This document shows, in pieces, positions 49,591-59,018 of a stretch of DNA of 64,000 nucleotides. The notes under the pieces were generated by a model, which ran no database searches, was not told where the DNA came from, and saw only the letters and a program-made list of their open reading frames with translations. Position 1 is the stretch's first letter. Each line of letters opens with the position of its first letter. The stretch is from UMGS1696 sp045643285 (lineage in GTDB: Bacteria; Bacillota; Clostridia; Oscillospirales; CAG-272). The stretch spans positions 119,389 to 183,388 of the forward strand of contig JAZUKN010000102.1 in NCBI GenBank assembly GCA_045643285.1. Direction: 5' to 3'. A program made the translations under genes and the position numbers.

Positions 49591-49723
49591 TTGGTTGTCC
49601 TTTCGATTGAAAAGAAAATTTTTACTAATACATTATTATACACTACAAGTAATTAAAATGGAATAGTAATCCGCAAAAAAATCCCTGAAAAACAAAACAT
49701 TTCATTACTTTTCAGAAAATCTA

Positions 49724-49752
49724 TTTACAAACAGAAGAAAAAAGAGTATATT
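49724..49752 (+). promoter_or_regulatory. Likely promoter of the small membrane protein and the following sugar genes
   Basis: TTTACA (49724-49729), 17-base spacer, TATATT (49747-49752). The ATG follows at 49790 with AGGTG upstream. It is weaker than the other promoters listed. Confidence 0.55.
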
Positions 49753-49789
49753 TATGATGTGATTTAATATGTTAAATTAAGGTGCTTAT

Positions 49790-50140
49790 ATGAAAAAAAC
49801 GGAAAAAACGAAGAGAATGAACGCAGGATTGTTTCTCTCTATGTTTTTATTGAGTATTGTGCAGAAATTTTATCTGCTTATCCCGGGGATGGTGCTTTGT
49901 ATTATTGGGATTTGGGTACCGAGCTGTGCAAAGATAGGGATTATTTTTATAGGTGTCGATATCGTTATTTCACTCGTTTGGATGTTATACGGCAAAAACA
50001 TGATAGAAAACTCGGATTCAGAGCCGCTTGATACTATCCGTGACAGCTCCTTGAAAGGAATCGCCGAACATATTACTGACATAGTAGAAAACGAGCCGCC
50101 GTTCGCTCCCGACGAAAAAAACGGCGAAGACAATGACTGA
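49790..50140 (+). CDS. Small membrane protein of unknown function
   Basis: 116 residues. Two hydrophobic helices are seen at about residues 14-36 and 44-62, then an acidic, proline- and glutamate-rich tail (SEPLDTIRDSS, ENEPPFAPDEKNGEDND). The first lysines suggest a cytoplasmic N-terminus. I recognise no family. It precedes the sugar isomerase gene by 29 bases and so may belong to its operon. Confidence 0.6.
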   Translation: MKKTEKTKRMNAGLFLSMFLLSIVQKFYLLIPGMVLCIIGIWVPSCAKIGIIFIGVDIVISLVWMLYGKNMIENSDSEPLDTIRDSSLKGIAEHITDIVENEPPFAPDEKNGEDND

Positions 50141-50169
50141 CAGACAAAAAGAAAGCTTGTGAATCAACA

Positions 50170-51027
50170 ATGAGAAAACTACTTGTCTCTACCGGTACAA
50201 TGGTCGGACGGATCAACGGCTTCGACTATCGTACCGCACTCGACGAGCTGTCGCGGCTGTACGGGAACGGTCTTTGCGACGGGCTTGAGCTTATGATGCT
50301 CAATTTTTATTATGATAAGCAAGAGTCGGTCGTTTCGGCTGTTAAGGGATCAAAAGTACCTCCGCTTGTCATCCACTGCGAAAAGGACGTCGGGACGTTT
50401 CTTTCCGATGCAGGAGCATATCTTGCTGAGGGAAAAAACGGAGATGCGCTTGAAGCACGGGAAAAAGCATTTGAATTTTTCGAGAAGAATTGCGTGTTTG
50501 CCGAAGAACTCGGTATAGATCGCATGGTGCTTCATCTGTGGGGAGGACTCAATTCCGACAGACATATCGAATATAATATTTCCGCACTCGAAGAACTGTC
50601 AAAGATCGCGCACGGTCACGGTGTACGACTGCTTATCGAAAATATCCCGTCACAGCAGTACGATCCGCGAACGAATTGGCACTCGCTTCTGCCGCATCTC
50701 GGAGACAACGGACTGATTTTCGACACCCGTTTCGGATGCCTCCACGCACAGTCAAAAGAGATACTTACTGATAAATCTTTGACTGACAGGATAGAGCATA
50801 TCCACATCAGCGATTTCGGCGGCGGATACAGGGAGTTTTCCGCTCTCCGTCCCATTCTTCACCCGGGTGAAGGTCATGTCGATTTTGAAGAAATTGCTTA
50901 TCTGCTCGATTCTTTCGGTTACGACGGCACTGTAACGCTCGAATCTCCGGTGATCCGTGAAAACGGCATCGACCGCGAGAAACAGCGCAGAACTCTTGAA
51001 TATTTACACGAATTATTCCACATCTGA
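50170..51027 (+). CDS. Sugar phosphate isomerase/epimerase (TIM-barrel, AP-endonuclease-2 type)
   Basis: 285 residues of the xylose-isomerase-like TIM-barrel family. Metal ligand positions are suggested by LLIENIPSQQYDPRTNW (Glu), LIFDTRFGCLHAQ (Asp, His), EHIHISDFGGG (His, Asp) and TVTLESPVI (late Glu). The reaction and substrate are unknown. It is followed after 23 bases by a MATE exporter, and stands in a region rich in sugar enzymes. Confidence 0.8.
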   Translation: MRKLLVSTGTMVGRINGFDYRTALDELSRLYGNGLCDGLELMMLNFYYDKQESVVSAVKGSKVPPLVIHCEKDVGTFLSDAGAYLAEGKNGDALEAREKAFEFFEKNCVFAEELGIDRMVLHLWGGLNSDRHIEYNISALEELSKIAHGHGVRLLIENIPSQQYDPRTNWHSLLPHLGDNGLIFDTRFGCLHAQSKEILTDKSLTDRIEHIHISDFGGGYREFSALRPILHPGEGHVDFEEIAYLLDSFGYDGTVTLESPVIRENGIDREKQRRTLEYLHELFHI

Positions 51028-51050
51028 GATAACATACAGGTAAAAAACAA

Positions 51051-52472
51051 ATGTCATTTTTCGCTAAACTCAAAAAGAAATACATAGGAACTCCCGAATT
51101 TTATAAAATGCTTCTTGTTATTCTCGTGCCGCTTGTAATTCGGCAGGGAATAACGAATTTCGTCAGCCTGCTCGACAACGTCATGGTCGGACAGCTCGGC
51201 GACGCACAGATGAGCGCAGTCTCGATCATAAATCAGCTTATCTTCATCTTCAACCTTGCGATTTTCGGCGGTCTGTCCGGAATCTCGATCTTCTCGACGC
51301 AGTATTTCGGAGCAGGTGACTGGAGGGGAATGTGTGACTCATTCCGCTTCAAGCTGTACTTTGTCTTTGCAACATCGGGTATTGCCGTGGCTGTACTGCT
51401 TCTTTTCGGCGAGCCGCTTGTTATGCTGTTTCTTGAAAGTGAAACGAATACGCCGGAAGAGGTCGCCGCTGTTCTCGGGTATGCGCTCGACTACCTAAAA
51501 ATAGCGATAATCGGTCTTCTTCCGTTTGCGCTCGTTCAGGCATACGGCGGAACGCTCTGCGAAACGGGAAAAACGAAAATGCCGATGTACGCGAGCTTGG
51601 CGGCTATCGGCGTAAACCTTGTTTTCAACTACCTGCTTATCTACGGTAAATTCGGTTTTCCGGCACTCGGAGTACGCGGCGCGGCTATTGCCACTGTAAT
51701 GTCACGTTTCGTTGAGCTTCTGTTCGTTCTCATAGCAACTCACGCGAACAGAAAAGAAAACCGCTTTGTCATCGGGCTTTTCTCAACGCCCAAAATCCCT
51801 CTTCAGCTTGTTAAAAGAGTATTCATCACCGGTATGCCGCTTATGATAAACGAAATTCTGTGGTCTACCGGCAAAACATTCATAAACCGTAGTTATTCTC
51901 TCCGCGGGATCGACGTTATAACCGCAACGAGCATTACAAATACCTCGTGGGATCTGTTTTGTATCATAATGTTTGCATTCGGTACGGCAATATCAATCAT
52001 TATCGGGCAAAAGCTCGGTGAGGAAGACAGACAGGGAGCGATCGAGACCGTTCCGAAGCTGATGTTTGCGACGGTCGTATCTCAGGTCGTTTTGGGCGCC
52101 GCACTCGTGCTTTGCTCATCTCTTATTCCGTCGCTGTACAATACGAGCGACAGCGCGAGAGAGCTTGCCCGTTCGTTCCTCATTGTCTGCGGATGTATCC
52201 TGCCTATTGAGGCGATCGTACATAACATCTATTTCGTCATCCGTTCGGGTGGAAAAACGTTTATCACATTCCTTTTCGATTCCGTATACGAATGGACGAT
52301 ACAGTGTACACTGTCGTTCATTCTCTGTAAATTTACCGACCTCAATATCGTTCTGATATTTGCGATAGTAATGTGTTCGGGGTTCTTGAAGCTGACGTTC
52401 GGCTTACCGATGCTTAAATCCGGCTTCTGGGCAAATACGCTGATCGGATTCAGAGAACACAAAGACAAGTAA
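51051..52472 (+). CDS. MATE family efflux transporter
   Basis: 473 residues with about 12 helices. It has the MATE pattern near the start (LLVILVPLVIRQGITNFVSLLDNVMVGQLGD), a mid repeat with KRVFITGMPLMINEILW, and GFLKLTFGLPMLKSGFWA near the end. It would use a sodium or proton gradient to expel organic cations or natural products; the substrate is unknown. It is co-directional with the flanking genes but may be unrelated in function. Confidence 0.9.
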   Translation: MSFFAKLKKKYIGTPEFYKMLLVILVPLVIRQGITNFVSLLDNVMVGQLGDAQMSAVSIINQLIFIFNLAIFGGLSGISIFSTQYFGAGDWRGMCDSFRFKLYFVFATSGIAVAVLLLFGEPLVMLFLESETNTPEEVAAVLGYALDYLKIAIIGLLPFALVQAYGGTLCETGKTKMPMYASLAAIGVNLVFNYLLIYGKFGFPALGVRGAAIATVMSRFVELLFVLIATHANRKENRFVIGLFSTPKIPLQLVKRVFITGMPLMINEILWSTGKTFINRSYSLRGIDVITATSITNTSWDLFCIIMFAFGTAISIIIGQKLGEEDRQGAIETVPKLMFATVVSQVVLGAALVLCSSLIPSLYNTSDSARELARSFLIVCGCILPIEAIVHNIYFVIRSGGKTFITFLFDSVYEWTIQCTLSFILCKFTDLNIVLIFAIVMCSGFLKLTFGLPMLKSGFWANTLIGFREHKDK

Positions 52473-52499
52473 AAAGTAATAGTGAAGAGGTAAGAAGTA

Positions 52500-53216
52500 A
52501 TGGAGCAGTATATCTCAAGAATATCGTTTGACGGCAAGCTCGATGAAAAATCTTATCTCAACGATCTTCCGATAATCAGATTTCTTTCAAAAAACATCAT
52601 AGAATTCGATTCTCCTGTTACTTTTTTCGTCGGAGAAAACGGAACGGGAAAGTCAACGCTACTTGAAGCGATCGCTGTCGCGTACGGATTCAATGCGGAG
52701 GGAGGAACGAAAAATTTCACTTTCTCTACGAAAAAAACTCATTCGGAACTGTGCGAACACATCACTCTTTCTAAAAAAGCGTTCCCGAAAGACGGTTTTT
52801 TCCTGCGCGCGGAAAGTATGTACAATGTTGCGACGCATATTGATGAAGTCGATGCGGTACGTTCATACGGCGGTGTATCTCTCCACGAGCAGTCTCACGG
52901 CGAGAGCTTTCTTGCCGTTGTACATAACCGATTCAAGGGACAAGGATTATATATCCTTGACGAGCCGGAAGCGGCACTGTCGCCGATGCGGATACTTGCA
53001 CTTATGAAGGAAATGGACTGGCTCGTGAAGAACGGTTCGCAGTTTATAATCTCCACTCATTCACCGATCCTTATGACTTTTCCGGGCGCGAGAATATTCG
53101 AGCTGACGACCGACGGAATAAATGAAGTGGACTACCGTGAAACGGAGCATTACAGAACGACAAAGGATTTCATCAATGATCCGGAACGTATGCTTCATTA
53201 TTTGTTTAACACATAA
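52500..53216 (+). CDS. AAA/ABC-type ATPase, predicted (COG3910-like)
   Basis: 238 residues. Walker A is FFVGENGTGKSTLLEAIAVA near residue 45, the signature-like HEQSHGESFLAVV near residue 140, Walker B GLYILDEPEAALSPMRILAL, and the H-loop FIISTHSPILMTFPG. This is the compact single-domain ABC-like ATPase group also seen as stand-alone ATPases next to endonuclease or uncharacterised genes. Its partner and role are unknown; it lies between a transporter and a hydrolase without overlap. Confidence 0.82.
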   Translation: MEQYISRISFDGKLDEKSYLNDLPIIRFLSKNIIEFDSPVTFFVGENGTGKSTLLEAIAVAYGFNAEGGTKNFTFSTKKTHSELCEHITLSKKAFPKDGFFLRAESMYNVATHIDEVDAVRSYGGVSLHEQSHGESFLAVVHNRFKGQGLYILDEPEAALSPMRILALMKEMDWLVKNGSQFIISTHSPILMTFPGARIFELTTDGINEVDYRETEHYRTTKDFINDPERMLHYLFNT

Positions 53217-53249
53217 AAAAAGATAAAAATATTCATCGGAGGAACAAAA

Positions 53250-55220
53250 ATGAATTTCAGACAGGTACATCTTGACTTCCACACGAGCGAAAAAATCGAC
53301 GGGATCGGCTCGAATTTCTCAAAAGAGCAGTTTCAGGAGGCACTGAAGCTCGGTCACGTCAATTCGATAACGGTTTTCTCGAAATGCCACCATGGCTGGG
53401 CTTATCATCCGTCGGAAGCTAACGAAATACACCCGGGACTTTCGTTCGATCTTCTCGGCGCGGAGATCGAAGCCGCACACGAGATCGGCGTAAAGACACC
53501 CGTTTATCTTTCTGCAGGCTTTGACGAAAAGACCGCGCGACGCCATCCCGAATGGCTTCGCAGACCTACACCGGACGATAAAATCGACTGGGTAACGCCG
53601 CAGTTCCATGAGCTGTGCATGAATACGCCGTATCTTGACTATCTTCTCGCGCAGGTCGAGGAAGTCGTGCAGAGATACGACTGCGACGGCATTTTCCTTG
53701 ATATCGTCGGCGTTCGTACCTGCTACTGCCAGCACTGTGTAAAGACTCTGCTTGACGAAGGGAAAGACCCTTACGACGAAAAGAACGCCGCAGAACTCGG
53801 TGAAAGAGTATACCTCAACTATACTCGCAGAGTACGTCAGGCTATTGACAAATATAAGCCCGGTATTCCCGTGTTCCACAACGGCGGTCACATCAGAAAG
53901 GACAAGAGAGTCCTTGCTCACTGCGACAGTCACCTTGAACTTGAATCTCTTCCGACGGGCGGCTGGGGATACGATCATTTCCCGCTTTCTGCAGCATATG
54001 CAAGAACGCTCGGTATGGATTTCCTCGGTATGACGGGTAAATTCCATACAACATGGGGCGAATTCGGCGGCTTCAAGCATCCGAACGCACTTCGCTATGA
54101 AGAAGCTCTTTGCGTTGCAAACGGTGCAAAATGTTCGATAGGCGACCAAATGCACCCGGACGGACACATGGATATGACGACATATTCGATGATCGGCAAG
54201 GCATACTCCGAAATCGAAGAAAGAGAACCGTGGCTCACGCAGGTCGAATCGGTCGCTGACATCGCACTGCTTTCCCAGGAAGCCGTCATGAACTACTTCG
54301 ACGACGACGCGGCGCGTACCTGCACATATTTCCGCGGAGACGTCGGTGCTGTCAGAATACTGCTTGAAGGGCATTTCCTCTTTGACGTAGTAGATACACA
54401 GGAGCATCTTGACAACTATAAGCTCGTTATCATGCCCGATTCCGTTGAGCTTGACGACAAACTCACAGCGAAGCTGAAAGATTTCATCGCAAAAGGCGGT
54501 AAAGTTCTTGCGTCCGGCAAGAGCGGACTGAAGCGCGGTACTAACGAATTTGCACTTGATCTCGGATGTACATACAAAGGCGAGTGCGAATATTCTCCCG
54601 TTTACTTCAAATATCCCGGTAAGAACGACGGCGACGGATTTACGTCTTATGTCATCTATTCAAAATCCTACGATGTTGAAGCAAAACCGAACGCCGCTGT
54701 CACGTACGAAAGAGAAAATCCGTATTTCAACCGTAAGACGTTCTCGTTCTGCTCACATCAGCACGCACCGAACGACAAATCCGCACAGTTTGCAGGCGTA
54801 ACAGTTGGCGAGGACGGCGCGTATATCTCAACCGAAATATTCGAGAACTATGAGCAGATCGGCAGCTTTATCTCAAAAGAGATCGTGATAAACACTATAA
54901 ATCTGCTTCTTGATAAAAAGACGCTGTTCACGAATCTTCCTGCACAGGGAGTCGTATCTCTTATGGATCAGACAAAGGTTCACAGATATGTAAATCACCT
55001 TTTGTATGCCTCTCCGGTTTCCCGCGGCTGGCAGATCCAGATCATCGAAGACATTATCCCGATCCACGATACCTTCGTTGAGCTTCGCATTGACAAACAG
55101 CCGAAGCGCGTTTACCTCGCGCCGGAGATGAAAGACCTCGATTACACATACGAAGACGGCGTTCTGACATATACTATCGACAAGTTTGAAAACCACGCCA
55201 TGGTCGTAATAGATTATTGA
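53250..55220 (+). CDS. TIM-barrel glycoside hydrolase-like protein (GHL6 / alpha-amylase-like)
   Basis: 656 residues. The N-terminal half is a TIM barrel that starts MNFRQVHLDFHTSEKIDGIGSNF, with the acidic strand end DGIFLDIVG and later HLELESLPTGGWGYDHFP. This matches my memory of the hypothetical glycosyl hydrolase 6 (GHL6) family. A beta-galactosidase-trimerisation-like Rossmann domain follows (about 365-470, LLSQEAVMNYF, KLVIMPDSVELDD), then beta domains. The substrate is unknown; no signal peptide is seen, so it acts inside the cell. It starts the run with D-lyxose isomerase. Confidence 0.75.
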   Translation: MNFRQVHLDFHTSEKIDGIGSNFSKEQFQEALKLGHVNSITVFSKCHHGWAYHPSEANEIHPGLSFDLLGAEIEAAHEIGVKTPVYLSAGFDEKTARRHPEWLRRPTPDDKIDWVTPQFHELCMNTPYLDYLLAQVEEVVQRYDCDGIFLDIVGVRTCYCQHCVKTLLDEGKDPYDEKNAAELGERVYLNYTRRVRQAIDKYKPGIPVFHNGGHIRKDKRVLAHCDSHLELESLPTGGWGYDHFPLSAAYARTLGMDFLGMTGKFHTTWGEFGGFKHPNALRYEEALCVANGAKCSIGDQMHPDGHMDMTTYSMIGKAYSEIEEREPWLTQVESVADIALLSQEAVMNYFDDDAARTCTYFRGDVGAVRILLEGHFLFDVVDTQEHLDNYKLVIMPDSVELDDKLTAKLKDFIAKGGKVLASGKSGLKRGTNEFALDLGCTYKGECEYSPVYFKYPGKNDGDGFTSYVIYSKSYDVEAKPNAAVTYERENPYFNRKTFSFCSHQHAPNDKSAQFAGVTVGEDGAYISTEIFENYEQIGSFISKEIVINTINLLLDKKTLFTNLPAQGVVSLMDQTKVHRYVNHLLYASPVSRGWQIQIIEDIIPIHDTFVELRIDKQPKRVYLAPEMKDLDYTYEDGVLTYTIDKFENHAMVVIDY

Positions 55221-55240
55221 TTAAGAAATGGAGACGCAAA

Positions 55241-55993
55241 ATGAAAAGATCGGAAATCAACGCAATAATCACAGACGCGAAAAAGCTTCTCGATGAGTAT
55301 AAGTTTCTGCTTCCTCCGTTCTCCGCTTTTACACCGGACGAATGGAAAGAAAAGGATCACGAATACGACGAGATCAGAAAAAACTGCCTCGGCTGGGATA
55401 TAACCGATTTCGGATCGGGTGACTTTAAGAAATGCGGTCTGTTCCTTTTCACACTCCGCAACGGAAACGCTCACAATCCCGATGACAAAAAGGTCTACGC
55501 CGAAAAAATCATGATCGTCGACGAGAATCAGACGACGCCGTACCACTATCACTGGTATAAACAGGAAGACATAATCAATCGCGGCGGCGGAAATCTTATG
55601 ATAAAGGTCTACGGCGCGGATGAAAACGACGAATTATCGGCTGATCCCGTTGAGATACAGGTCGACGGACGACACTACACCGTTCCGGCAGGAAGCGTTA
55701 TCCGTCTCACACCCGGTATGAGCATGACGAACACAAAAAAGCTCTATCACGCTTTCTGGGGTGAAGAAGGTCACGGAAAAGTCCTCGTCGGTGAAGTCAG
55801 CCAGTGCAACGACGACTCAACGGACAACCGTTTCTATGAGCCTGTCGACATGAAACCGTATCTTGGCGCAATTAGAGACGCAGACACCGCCGACAGTGAC
55901 AGATTCTTCGCAAAAGTCGGCAGATTCCCCGAAATAGAAGAAGACGAAGCACCGATCCACCTCCTCTGCAACGAATATCCGGAGGCTGAATAA
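55241..55993 (+). CDS. D-lyxose isomerase (cupin)
   Basis: 250 residues from the ATG at 55241, 8 bases after GGAG; the frame reaches back to 55217 but without a better site. The cupin metal motif is seen as TPYHYHWYKQEDIINRGGG (two His and Glu) and the later His in KKLYHAFWGEEGHG. The length and the start MKRSEINAIITDAKKLLDEY match bacterial D-lyxose/D-mannose isomerases. It would convert D-lyxose to D-xylulose, or D-mannose to D-fructose. It overlaps nothing and lies 20 bases after the GHL6 gene. Confidence 0.87.
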   Translation: MKRSEINAIITDAKKLLDEYKFLLPPFSAFTPDEWKEKDHEYDEIRKNCLGWDITDFGSGDFKKCGLFLFTLRNGNAHNPDDKKVYAEKIMIVDENQTTPYHYHWYKQEDIINRGGGNLMIKVYGADENDELSADPVEIQVDGRHYTVPAGSVIRLTPGMSMTNTKKLYHAFWGEEGHGKVLVGEVSQCNDDSTDNRFYEPVDMKPYLGAIRDADTADSDRFFAKVGRFPEIEEDEAPIHLLCNEYPEAE

Positions 55994-55997
55994 TTTT

Positions 55998-56735
55998 ATG
56001 ACGACGAAAACCTCCGAGCTTTTCGGCTTAAGAGAAGTCGACTTCACGTTTGAAGGCAGGGAAGCCCTCATCGTTTTTCCGGAAACAAAGCCAAACGGAA
56101 AATGGATGATCAAAATGGAATACTACAACGCATTTCCGACGCTTGAAGCGGAGTTGTTATCACGCGGCTGGCATCTCGCGTATCTGAGAAACGAAAACCG
56201 CTGGGGAACTGACGGCGAATGTGACATTAAAGCCCGTTTTGTCGAGTATGTTTCGCGTGAATACGGGCTTGAAAAGAAAGTCACCTGTATCGGAATGAGC
56301 TGCGGCGGTATATGCTCCGTGAATTTTGCGTCGCGCTATCCCGAGCTTGTCTCGTTTCTGTATCTGGATGCACCTGTGATGAATCTGCTTAGCTGTCCCA
56401 TGGGATACGGCGACGGAATTGAGCTTGACGGCGGAAACGCATGGTTCGAGATCGAATCGTCGTACGGATTCACGAAATCTTCTCTTCTCACATACCGTGA
56501 GCATCCTATCGACAGAATACCGATCCTTGCCGAATACAAAATACCGGTGGCACTCGTTCACGGTGACAGTGACACTGTCGTCCCCTATCACGAAAACGGA
56601 CTTATCCTCGAAAAATACTACCGCGAACACGGACTGCCGCTGTATACGGAGTGCAAGGTCGGCGTCGGTCATCATCCGCACGGACCGATCGACGTAAAAA
56701 GAACTGCCGATTTTATCGAAAAAAACGCATTATAA
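55998..56735 (+). CDS. Alpha/beta hydrolase (esterase or peptidase-like)
   Basis: 245 residues. The nucleophile elbow is CIGMSCGGICSVNFA (Ser in G-M-S-C-G), the Asp is in ALVHGDSDTVVPYHENG and the His in KVGVGHHPHGP. It may deacylate sugars or glycans, in line with the neighbours, or hydrolyse peptides. The start at 55998 follows the isomerase stop by 4 bases, with GGAGG about 12 bases upstream. Confidence 0.8.
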   Translation: MTTKTSELFGLREVDFTFEGREALIVFPETKPNGKWMIKMEYYNAFPTLEAELLSRGWHLAYLRNENRWGTDGECDIKARFVEYVSREYGLEKKVTCIGMSCGGICSVNFASRYPELVSFLYLDAPVMNLLSCPMGYGDGIELDGGNAWFEIESSYGFTKSSLLTYREHPIDRIPILAEYKIPVALVHGDSDTVVPYHENGLILEKYYREHGLPLYTECKVGVGHHPHGPIDVKRTADFIEKNAL

Positions 56736-56781
56736 AGATCAAAATACGGACACTGTCCGAAATCATAAAGGAGAAAACACT

Positions 56782-57030
56782 ATGGAACTCGACATCAAAG
56801 CAAAAATCGAAGAACTCGTAAAGAAGATCACAGGTGACAAGAAACTTCTCGCAAACTTCAAAAAGGATCCGATCAAGGTAGTTGAAAAGCTCATCGGAAT
56901 CGACCTCCCCGACGAACAGATCAAGGCGCTTGTTGAAGGCGTAAAAGCAAAGATCAACCTTGACGACATCGCTGAAAAAGCAGGTGGACTGAAGAACGTT
57001 CTCGGCGGACTTTTCGGAAAGAAGAACTGA
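56782..57030 (+). CDS. Small helical protein of unknown function (Nif11-leader-like)
   Basis: 82 residues, helical and charged, with AAAGGAG 8 bases before the ATG. It starts MELDIKAKIEELVKKITGD, then KLLANFKKDPIKVVEKLIGIDL, and ends with a glycine-rich tail GGLKNVLGGLFGKKN. The length and the N-terminal helices with a Gly-Gly near the C-terminal third recall Nif11/nitrile-hydratase-type leader peptides or small abundant clostridial proteins. No radical SAM, cyclodehydratase, protease or exporter of a RiPP pathway is next to it. A good terminator follows directly, so it ends its operon. Confidence 0.75.
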   Translation: MELDIKAKIEELVKKITGDKKLLANFKKDPIKVVEKLIGIDLPDEQIKALVEGVKAKINLDDIAEKAGGLKNVLGGLFGKKN

Positions 57031-57046
57031 AAAAATTTATGAGAAT

Positions 57047-57074
57047 ACGCACCCGATAACGGTGCGTTTTTTCA
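57047..57074 (+). terminator. Terminator behind the small helical protein gene
   Basis: ACGCACC (57047-57053), seven-base loop, GGTGCGT (57061-57067), then five or six T. It separates the GHL6/lyxose-isomerase unit from the next one. Confidence 0.9.
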
Positions 57075-57092
57075 TTAAAATACAGAAAATGA

Positions 57093-57120
57093 TTGACATA
57101 AAACAAAAAAGTGGTATAAT
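57093..57120 (+). promoter_or_regulatory. Sigma-A promoter of the mannonate-type operon
   Basis: TTGACA (57093-57098), 16-base spacer, TATAAT (57115-57120). Both boxes match the consensus. It drives 57158 to 63472. Confidence 0.8.
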
Positions 57121-57157
57121 TATTCTGTAATATTTTAGAAAGAAAAAGGACACTGAA

Positions 57158-58009
57158 ATGATAAAGCTTTCTGCGTTTACGGATGAAGCGGCGCGCTCTC
57201 TTGAAGGTCAGATCATGGCGATGAAAGAGAACGGTATCATGTATACCGAGCTTCGTTCTATCGACGGAAAAAACGTTGCCGATTTCACGCTCGATGAAGC
57301 GAAAACATATAAAAAACAAATGGACGAAGCAGGCGTTAAGGTCTGGTCGATCGGCTCGCCTCTCGGGAAAGTCGATATTTCCACCGATATCGACGAATAT
57401 CTCACAGTCGTTCGCCACGTCTGCGAGCTTGCCGTGATTTTCGGAACTGACAAAATCAGAGCCTTCTCGTTTTACGGCGCATACGAAAGCCGCGACAAGG
57501 TCATCTCCAATATGAACAGAATGGCAAAGGTCGCAGGCGAATACGGCGTGACGCTCTATCACGAGAACGAAAAGGATATTTACGGCGACACATACGAAAG
57601 AGTTCTTGACATAATGAACTCCGTCAAGGGCTGGAAGTTCATATACGATCCGGCAAACTTCCTGCAGTGCGGAGTCGATCCCAATAAATCCGTTCCGGGA
57701 CTGAAAGGGAAGATCGACTACTATCACGTCAAGGACGTTATTGCCGAAACCGGTGAGATCGTTCCTGCCGGATGCGGTGACGGACAGATACTTCGGATCA
57801 TCGAAAATGTTGATTTCGACACGACATTCACGCTTGAACCGCACCTCAGACTGTTCGACGGCTACGGCTCGATCGACGCTACCGAAATGAAGAACAAATT
57901 CGTTTACAAGAACAACACCGAGGCTTTCGGTGCGGCTGTGAAAGCATTCAAAGGACTTCTCAAAGAAGCCGGTTATAAAGAAACAGAAACAGGAACTTTC
58001 TCAAAATAA
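57158..58009 (+). CDS. Sugar phosphate isomerase/epimerase (TIM-barrel)
   Basis: 283 residues of the xylose-isomerase-like TIM-barrel family, distinct from the enzyme at 50170. It starts MIKLSAFTDEAARSLEGQI; ligand positions are suggested by TLYHENEKDIYG (His, Glu), FIYDPANFLQCG (Asp), YYHVKDV (His, Asp) and FTLEPHLRL (Glu, His). Such proteins occur in inositol, sugar-acid and tagaturonate-type pathways. It starts the operon that includes the dehydrogenase and mannonate dehydratase. Confidence 0.82.
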   Translation: MIKLSAFTDEAARSLEGQIMAMKENGIMYTELRSIDGKNVADFTLDEAKTYKKQMDEAGVKVWSIGSPLGKVDISTDIDEYLTVVRHVCELAVIFGTDKIRAFSFYGAYESRDKVISNMNRMAKVAGEYGVTLYHENEKDIYGDTYERVLDIMNSVKGWKFIYDPANFLQCGVDPNKSVPGLKGKIDYYHVKDVIAETGEIVPAGCGDGQILRIIENVDFDTTFTLEPHLRLFDGYGSIDATEMKNKFVYKNNTEAFGAAVKAFKGLLKEAGYKETETGTFSK

Positions 58010-58027
58010 AAAGGTATATTAACTGAA

Positions 58028-58987
58028 ATGAAAACTGCAATAATCGGACTCGGAAATATGGGAACAATTCACGCGAGAGTATCACGCGAGCTTGGCTGTG
58101 AACTCGTCGCTGTATGTGACATCGATTCCTATAAATTCGATTTATTCCCCGAATGTGAGCATTACACCGACTACCGCGAAATGCTCGACAAAGTGCATCC
58201 CGATGTTGTTCATATATGCACACCTCATTATCTTCACGCTGAAATGATAATCGCGGCACTTGAGAGAAACATCAGCGTTCTCTGCGAAAAGCCGCTCTGC
58301 ATCCACGAGGAAGACATTCCGCGCATTCTCGAAGCGGAAGCAAAATCGACGGGCAAGCTCGGTGTTTGTCAGCAGAACAGATACAATGCGTCAAACCTTT
58401 TCGTGAGGGATTGGCTTTCGGACAAGAAAATCTTCTCGGCAACGGCGAATGTCGTGTGGTCGAGAGGACGCGACTATTATGCTTCCGGAGAATGGCGAGG
58501 AAAATGGGCGACAGAGGGCGGCGGAGTGCTGATAAACCAGGCACTTCACACGCTTGATTTATGTCAGTGGCTCGTCGGAATGCCCGATACACTCGTCGGA
58601 AACATCGCAAACAATACCCATTCCGATTACATCGAAGTCGAAGACACAGCCGCGCTTGTCTACGGCGGTGAACACAGCTTCACATTCTTTGCGACGACTT
58701 CGGCAGACGCGGACTTCAATACGCAGATCTCCATAGCGACAGACAAAGGCGAAGTCAACATTTTCCCCGATTATGCACTGATAAACGGCGAAATGAAGCA
58801 TTTCGACAAGGACGACCGCGTGTACGGCAAGGCGTGCTACGGAAGCGGACATTCGAGACTCATCGAGGACTTTTATTCGTGTGTCAGAGACGGACGCGAC
58901 TTCAGGCTGAACGGGCGCGAAGCCGCAAAGGTAGTTAAGCTGATCCTTGCGGCGTATAAGACGAACGGAAAATTGATCGAAATATAA
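58028..58987 (+). CDS. Gfo/Idh/MocA family NAD(P)-dependent oxidoreductase
   Basis: 319 residues. The Rossmann fold begins MKTAIIGLGNMGTIHARVSRELG, the active-site lysine is in VLCEKPLCIHEED, and the C-terminal domain starts around residue 130. This family oxidises or reduces sugars, inositols or sugar-acid derivatives. It lies 18 bases after the TIM-barrel gene; together they could form an oxidise-then-isomerise step. Confidence 0.88.
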   Translation: MKTAIIGLGNMGTIHARVSRELGCELVAVCDIDSYKFDLFPECEHYTDYREMLDKVHPDVVHICTPHYLHAEMIIAALERNISVLCEKPLCIHEEDIPRILEAEAKSTGKLGVCQQNRYNASNLFVRDWLSDKKIFSATANVVWSRGRDYYASGEWRGKWATEGGGVLINQALHTLDLCQWLVGMPDTLVGNIANNTHSDYIEVEDTAALVYGGEHSFTFFATTSADADFNTQISIATDKGEVNIFPDYALINGEMKHFDKDDRVYGKACYGSGHSRLIEDFYSCVRDGRDFRLNGREAAKVVKLILAAYKTNGKLIEI

Positions 58988-59018
58988 GTAATTTTTCTTA
59001 CCGAAAGGAAGATTTAAT

